9,217 bases of DNA, taken from positions 1 through 9,217 of the forward strand of contig DAOVKH010000056.1 of the NCBI GenBank assembly GCA_030631875.1, read 5' to 3'. Under the pieces are notes generated by a model, which was not told the origin of the DNA, did no database searches, and saw only the letters and a list, made by a program, of their open reading frames with translations. Each line of letters starts with the position of its first letter. Position 1 is the first letter of the stretch. Positions 5,111 through 9,217 of this stretch are shown piece by piece. The DNA is from Deltaproteobacteria bacterium (lineage in GTDB: Bacteria > Desulfobacterota > GWC2-55-46 > DRQE01). The position numbers and the translations under genes are program-made.

Positions 5111-7495
5111 ATGAAGAAGAAACTCGTAATAATAGGTAACGGCATGGCGGCGATGGCCGCCCTCGAAGAATTACTAAAACTCGACGCATGCATTGACTAC
5201 GATATAACGGTATTCGGCGCTGAGCCTCACCATAACTATAATAGGGTACTCTTGTCGCAGGTCTTATCTGGCGAAAAGCCTGCGGAGGATATAACGATAC
5301 ACGATGACAAGTGGTATAGAGAAAACGGCATTGAGTTAAAGGCTGGCGTTAAGGTATCCGCTATAGATAGGGTGAAGCGCGCCGTCATAACAGAAGGCGA
5401 AGTCTTCTACTACGACAAGCTCGTCATCGCCACGGGTTCTACGGCATTCATGCCGCCAATAGGTGGCGCAGATAAAGACGGCGTATTTACATTCCGTACT
5501 TTAAATGATTGCGAGCGCATAAGAGAGGCTGTCAGTGAAGGTGGAAAAGAAGAGCGACGTAAGGTCGCCGTAATAGGAGGAGGCTTACTTGGCCTTGAGG
5601 CCGCCGATGCCATATCAAGGCTCGGCGCAGATGTAACGGTCGTTCACTTGGCAGATATGTTGATGGAGCTTCAGCTTGATGCTACATCTGCCGAGCTTCT
5701 ATTGGACGACCTTCAGGCGATGGGCATAGAGGTGCTCCTAAATAAAGAGACCGTCTCCATTGAAGGCGGCGAGTCCGTCAGTGTGCTAAAATTTAAGGAC
5801 GGAAGTGTTTTGGAAATTGACACGGTCGTCGTATCGGTTGGCATCAGACCCAATATCGAACTTGCCTATGAGTCTGGCGTATATTGCAAACGAGGTATTG
5901 TCGTGAGCGATACGATGCAGAGCTATGACCCGGCCATCTATGCCATAGGCGAGTGCGTCGAGCATCGTGGGCGCACCTTCGGCCTCGTAGGTCCGATATT
6001 CGATCAGGCGCGTGTATTGGCCGACCACCTAAGTGGTACGGCACGTCTTGTATTCGCAGATAAGCCGACTTCGGCGAGGCTTAAGGTCCCGGGGATTGAC
6101 CTCTATAGCGCAGGTTGTGTTACTCATGACGGTGACGACGAAGGAGTCGATACGATCGAATTCTTAGATAGGTCATCAAAGCTATATAAGCGTATCTTTA
6201 TAAAAGATAATCGTATAGAAGGCATAGTCATCTTCGGCGACACAACGGACGGCGCGCGCCTCTTCGGTTATCTTCAGGAAGGTCGTGACATAAGCGATAT
6301 ACGCTCTACGATATTATTCGGCGAAGGTGTAAAGAGCGGCGGAGTTAATATCGACACTATGACAGACGATACGATAGTATGCGGCTGTAATGGAGTAACG
6401 AAGAAGATGATAATTGATGCCGTTGAGACGAAGGGGTTATTTACGCGCGCCGACGTATGTAAGGAGACTCGCGCGTCGAGCTCCTGCGGCGGGTGCGGAG
6501 ATCTTATAGATGTCTTACTCGAATCCGTACTTGGCTCTAACTTTGAGTCGGCGACGGCTACGGGCATATGCGAATGTACGAAGTATACGCGAGAGGATAT
6601 AATAAAGAATATTCAAGAGCGTCGTCTCTTGTCGGTAGGAGAGGTCTTGGAGACTCTCGGTTGGGAGACGGTCGGTTGCGAAGCGTGCCGTCCGGCTATA
6701 AATTATTATGTTTCTATGGTATGGCCTCTCGAGGCCTTAGACGACAGGAGTTCAAGGCTCGTCAATGAACGTGAACACGCCAATATTCAGGCCGACGATA
6801 CATTCTCGGTCGTGCCGAGGATGTACGGCGGCGTTACCACACCCGATGAACTTAGGCGTATCGCAAAAGCGGCCGATGACTATAGCGTACCTCTTGTAAA
6901 AATAACGGGAGGGCAGAGGATAGATCTCATAGGCGTTAAACGTGAAGACTTAAGCGACGTTTGGAAGGCACTTGATATGCCTTCGGGCTTTGCATACGCA
7001 AAGGCGCTCCGCACGGTAAAGAGCTGTGTCGGGAAGCTCCACTGCAGGTACGGTACTCAGGATTCGTTGACGCTCGCCGTAGATTTGGAGAAGTACTTTG
7101 AAGGCCTTTGGATGCCTGCCAAGGTTAAGCTCTCCGTTAGCGGATGTCCGAGAAATTGCTCGGAGAGCGGCATTAAGGACGTAGGCATCGTAGGCGTTAA
7201 GGGCGGCTTTGAGATACTCGTAGGTGGCTCAGGAGGAATTGAATCCAAAGGAGCTAAGCCGCTGATTATAGTAGAGACGGCAGAGGAGGTCTTGGATATT
7301 ACAGCGGCCTTTCTGCAGTATTATCGAGAGAGTGCCGACTATGGAGAGCGCACCTATAAGTGGGTGAGGCGAGTTGGCCTTGACCGCATTAAGAAGAGTA
7401 TAATAGAAGACGACCTTCGGCGCGCTGAGCTTTCAGCGAGGATGGAGGAGGCACTTAGCGGTACGTACGATCCCTGGAAAGAGAAGATAGCTTAG
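5111..7495 (+). CDS. nirB: Nitrite reductase (NAD(P)H) large subunit NirB/NasD
   Basis: The 794-residue cytoplasmic enzyme reduces nitrite to ammonium with NAD(P)H. Domains in order are an FAD Rossmann fold (GNGMAA, 9-14), the NAD(P)H fold (GGGLLGLE, 156-163; AIGECVEH, 278-285), and a first BFD-type [2Fe-2S] region (Cys424, 426, 459, 462). A second CxC/CxxC set (Cys487, 489, 523, 526) follows, then the sirohaem-[4Fe-4S] module with SCVGKLHC (Cys639, 645) and SGCPRNC (Cys679, 683). All ligands are present. Length is close to B. subtilis NasD (about 805) and shorter than E. coli NirB. ATG 5111 is chosen because AGGAAAGG (5097-5104) precedes it; a TTG at 5090 would add seven residues and overlap that site. 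No nirD follows, as the next gene is convergent, so the Rieske-like small subunit is elsewhere or absent. A strong terminator stands just upstream. Confidence 0.96.
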   Translation: MKKKLVIIGNGMAAMAALEELLKLDACIDYDITVFGAEPHHNYNRVLLSQVLSGEKPAEDITIHDDKWYRENGIELKAGVKVSAIDRVKRAVITEGEVFYYDKLVIATGSTAFMPPIGGADKDGVFTFRTLNDCERIREAVSEGGKEERRKVAVIGGGLLGLEAADAISRLGADVTVVHLADMLMELQLDATSAELLLDDLQAMGIEVLLNKETVSIEGGESVSVLKFKDGSVLEIDTVVVSVGIRPNIELAYESGVYCKRGIVVSDTMQSYDPAIYAIGECVEHRGRTFGLVGPIFDQARVLADHLSGTARLVFADKPTSARLKVPGIDLYSAGCVTHDGDDEGVDTIEFLDRSSKLYKRIFIKDNRIEGIVIFGDTTDGARLFGYLQEGRDISDIRSTILFGEGVKSGGVNIDTMTDDTIVCGCNGVTKKMIIDAVETKGLFTRADVCKETRASSSCGGCGDLIDVLLESVLGSNFESATATGICECTKYTREDIIKNIQERRLLSVGEVLETLGWETVGCEACRPAINYYVSMVWPLEALDDRSSRLVNEREHANIQADDTFSVVPRMYGGVTTPDELRRIAKAADDYSVPLVKITGGQRIDLIGVKREDLSDVWKALDMPSGFAYAKALRTVKSCVGKLHCRYGTQDSLTLAVDLEKYFEGLWMPAKVKLSVSGCPRNCSESGIKDVGIVGVKGGFEILVGGSGGIESKGAKPLIIVETAEEVLDITAAFLQYYRESADYGERTYKWVRRVGLDRIKKSIIEDDLRRAELSARMEEALSGTYDPWKEKIA

Positions 7496-7503
7496 CTATC
7501 TTC
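7483..7503. terminator. Perfect inverted repeat over the convergent nirB and thiE stop codons
   Basis: GAAGATAGC (7483-7491) and GCTATCTTC (7495-7503) form a 9-bp perfect stem around TTA. The stop codon of nirB (7493-7495) and that of thiE (7492-7494 on the other strand) both lie at its centre. A symmetric hairpin between converging genes suggests a bidirectional terminator or 3'-end stabiliser. Neither side has a convincing T-run, so efficient intrinsic termination is doubtful. Confidence 0.45.
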
Positions 7504-8181
7504 GGAGATAATCCTTAGAAGCGTACTTATCTTTGCGTCGATATCTTGAGCCAAGAGTATCTCTGAGATGAGAGCTACACCCGACTTCTTGCTCGCCAGT
7601 GCCTTTAGTACCGAGTCGAGGTTTGCTTCTGTAATGCCGCCGATGGCCGTGATGGGTACGCTTACTCTATCGGCGGCCGCGCGGAGCATCTCAAGGCCAA
7701 CAACTTTGCTTGCGTCCTTCTTTGTCTTGGTCGGGAATATCGGGCCTATGGATATGTAATCTACAAAGCCTGACTTCGCAAGCTCGTTGCCGTATAGGGC
7801 TTCTTCTACGGTGTGCGTTGAGTAGCCGATAATCTTATCCTCGCCGAGCAGTTCGCGCGCTTCTTCAGGGGGTATGTCCTCTAAACCGATATGGACACCG
7901 TCGGCGTTGCTCATAAGGGCTACATCAATGCGATCGTTTATGATGAGCTTGGCTTCATACTTATCTGTGATAATTCGTAGCTCGCGCGCAAGCCTCAGTA
8001 ACTCGCCTGAGCCTGCATCCACCTTCATCCTCAGCTGTATCGTCCTTACGCCTGCGGCGAGTATTCGAGCCGCAATTGTGGGGATATCTTCAGCCCTAAC
8101 GTATGAGCTGTCTACTATGGCATATAGCCGTGAGACGGCTCGCATGTTTGCGGCGTCTCTATCTTTTTCAGAGCAAAACAA
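7492..8181 (-). CDS. thiE: Thiamine-phosphate synthase ThiE
   Basis: This 229-residue TIM-barrel enzyme joins the pyrimidine (HMP-PP) and thiazole phosphate halves to make thiamine phosphate in the cytoplasm. Family motifs run in order: RLYAIVD (18-24), TIQLRMK (47-53), LIINDRIDVAL (79-89), ADGVHIGLEDIP (93-104), IGYSTHT (118-124), SIGPIFPTKTK (144-154), PITAIGGI (176-183) and SGVALISEI (200-208). GVHIG replaces the more usual GVHLG. Length is close to E. coli ThiE (211). The start is taken as TTG 8181 because AAGGTGG lies about 7 bases upstream; ATG at 8145 (residue 13) lacks a clear ribosome site but would also leave a whole enzyme. The gene stands alone, converging with nirB with a 4-base overlap and diverging from the antiporter gene. 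No TPP riboswitch is seen ahead of it. Confidence 0.92.
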   Translation of the reverse strand: MFCSEKDRDAANMRAVSRLYAIVDSSYVRAEDIPTIAARILAAGVRTIQLRMKVDAGSGELLRLARELRIITDKYEAKLIINDRIDVALMSNADGVHIGLEDIPPEEARELLGEDKIIGYSTHTVEEALYGNELAKSGFVDYISIGPIFPTKTKKDASKVVGLEMLRAAADRVSVPITAIGGITEANLDSVLKALASKKSGVALISEILLAQDIDAKISTLLRIISEDS

Positions 8182-8204
8182 ATCTATACCACCTTTCGAT
8201 AATC

Positions 8205-8229
8205 TGTTACCATAACGGCTATGGTAACA
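8205..8229. promoter_or_regulatory. Palindrome in the divergent thiE/antiporter intergenic region, candidate operator
   Basis: TGTTACCATA (8205-8214) and TATGGTAACA (8220-8229) form a perfect 10-bp inverted repeat with a 5-base spacer. It is the main structured element in the 95-base gap between divergent starts (8181 and 8277). Its position and dyad symmetry fit a dimeric repressor site controlling one or both genes. ATTTTTATATT follows on the + strand, so it could act as a + strand terminator, but no + strand gene lies upstream after nirB, making that less likely. Confidence 0.45.
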
Positions 8230-8276
8230 TTTTTATATTGCGATTTAAATAGCCGTGCAGAGGAGGAGTACCCACA

Positions 8277-9217
8277 TTGAGCGAAGAGATACTTACAGGG
8301 CTGGTGGTGATATTCGTATTCGGCGTAGGGGCGCAGTGGCTCTCATGGCGCCTTCGTGTGCCGTCGATACTCTTTCTGCTTATAGCGGGTGTGGTGGCAG
8401 GCCCGGTTACAGGTCTTGTAAACCCTGACGAGTTATTGGGCGACCTATTATTGCCGATAGTCAGCCTATCGGTCGGGATAATATTATTCGAGGGGGGGCT
8501 TACCCTCAAGATATCTGAATTAAAGGGGTACGGCAATGTCGTTAGAAATCTCGTTACAGTAGGTGTCATAGTTACCTGGGGTGTTATAACGCTTGCGGCT
8601 ATCTTCATACTTGATCTCGGTCTCTCTATGTCTTTACTTCTTGGCGCCGTACTCGTCGTAACAGGGCCGACCGTCATCATACCTCTGCTTCGTTCCGTCA
8701 GGCCTAAGGGGCACATCGGTAGCATACTTAAGTGGGAGGGGATAATCATAGACCCGATAGGTGCTATGTTGGCGGTCTTGGTCTTCGAGGGTATCATAGC
8801 GGGTGGGCTTAAGGAAGCAGGTTCGCTTGCCGCCATAGGTATAATAAAGACGATTATAGTCGGCGGTTTTATAGGTATAGCCGCGGCGTGGATAATGGTT
8901 CAGCTCCTTAGGCGTTATTGGATACCCGACTACCTGCAAAACCCGGTGATGCTCATGGCGGTGGTTACGGCCTTTATCTTATCCGGGCACTTCCAGGCAG
9001 AGTCGGGGCTTCTTGCCGTAACGCTGATGGGCGTATATCTTGCGAACCAGAAGCTCGTTACCGTTAAGCACATCGTTGAATTTAAGGAGAACCTCAGCGT
9101 CTTGTTGATAGCAGGGCTCTTTATAATATTGGCCGCGAGGTTAACGATAGCGGAGCTTAGTTATATAGATTTTTCAGGAATTTTATTCTTGGCCGTATTG
9201 GTAGTAATCGCAAGACC
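8277..9217 (+). CDS. CPA1-family cation/proton antiporter (NhaP/CvrA-like), N-terminal part
   Basis: An open frame runs from TTG 8277 to the window edge (313 codons plus two bases), so the C-terminus is missing. Repeated hydrophobic segments mark an inner-membrane transporter. Recognisable CPA1 landmarks are RVPSILFLLIAGVVAGP (27-43), ILFEGGLTL (69-77), VVTGPTVIIPLLRSVRP (127-143) and KWEGIIIDPIGA (152-163), with Asp159 in the ion-binding helix. These resemble the NhaP-like group with TGPT and IDP rather than the TDP and ND motifs of other antiporters. The start is set by GAGGAGGAG at 8260-8268, 8 bases upstream; a stop at 8250-8252 in this frame bars a longer form, and no ATG or GTG fits better. 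Expected role is Na+ or K+ exchange for protons. Whether regulatory TrkA domains follow cannot be seen. It diverges from thiE and has no obvious link to the nitrogen genes. Confidence 0.9.
   Translation, partial: MSEEILTGLVVIFVFGVGAQWLSWRLRVPSILFLLIAGVVAGPVTGLVNPDELLGDLLLPIVSLSVGIILFEGGLTLKISELKGYGNVVRNLVTVGVIVTWGVITLAAIFILDLGLSMSLLLGAVLVVTGPTVIIPLLRSVRPKGHIGSILKWEGIIIDPIGAMLAVLVFEGIIAGGLKEAGSLAAIGIIKTIIVGGFIGIAAAWIMVQLLRRYWIPDYLQNPVMLMAVVTAFILSGHFQAESGLLAVTLMGVYLANQKLVTVKHIVEFKENLSVLLIAGLFIILAARLTIAELSYIDFSGILFLAVLVVIAR

Noticed and set aside
7568..8215. Plus-strand open frames opposite thiE (63 and 113 codons)
   Set aside because: The minus strand encodes a full ThiE with all motifs in order; the plus frames are shadows.
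8182..8276. TPP riboswitch ahead of thiE
   Set aside because: The gap is only 95 bases and lacks the conserved CTGAGA-type core; only the palindrome is visible.
8219..8939. Minus-strand open frames of 205 and 101 codons at the right end
   Set aside because: They lie opposite the antiporter reading frame, whose + strand translation carries clear CPA1 motifs; the minus products are Ser/Thr/Pro-rich and family-free.

Overview
The window looks like chromosomal DNA of a Gram-negative bacterium. It encodes an outer-membrane beta-barrel protein with a signal peptide and a C-terminal Phe, two Amt proteins with predicted cleavable signal peptides, PII, a NirB-type nitrite reductase, ThiE and a CPA1 antiporter. 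ATA is used heavily for Ile and codon use looks even across genes, so I see no sign of recent transfer. The lineage is not decided by the sequence; a Desulfobacterota-like or related proteobacterial host is a low-confidence guess. I recognise no insertion sequence, prophage, CRISPR array, rRNA or tRNA. No gene-free stretch exceeds 300 bases; the longest is 156 bases (3177-3332), and it is densely structured.

Layout: 1-174 is the C-terminus of an ANTAR-domain RNA-binding regulator (NasT/AmiR-like). A class I glutamine amidotransferase follows (198-905), then a TIGR02001-like outer-membrane protein (998-1762), a first ammonium transporter (1824-3176), PII (3333-3671), a second ammonium transporter (3716-4996) and the nitrite reductase large subunit NirB (5111-7495), all on the + strand. 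thiE (7492-8181, - strand) converges on nirB with a 4-base overlap inside a perfect inverted repeat. A CPA1 cation/proton antiporter (8277 to the window end, + strand) diverges from thiE across a 10-bp palindrome.

The + strand block reads as a nitrogen-acquisition unit: outer-membrane passage, ammonium import, PII gating of the transporters, and reduction of nitrite to ammonium. The most interesting layer lies between the genes. ANTAR proteins bind RNA hairpins with six-base loops carrying A at position 1 and G at position 4, often in pairs, the second one overlapping a terminator. Such hairpins can be drawn ahead of the porin (loop AGCGGA), ahead of the first amt (loop AAGGTT), and as a pair ahead of glnB (loops ATTGTC and AAAGAC). 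In the glnB leader the second hairpin uses the same bases as the 5' arm of a 14-bp intrinsic terminator, the classic antitermination layout. In the porin leader the 3' arm of the hairpin could instead pair with the ribosome-binding site. A degenerate version (loop TAAGTG) overlaps the terminator ahead of nirB. Together these suggest that the ANTAR protein encoded at the window's left edge controls the neighbouring cluster through RNA. This is inferred from hand-drawn structures and needs comparative and binding tests.
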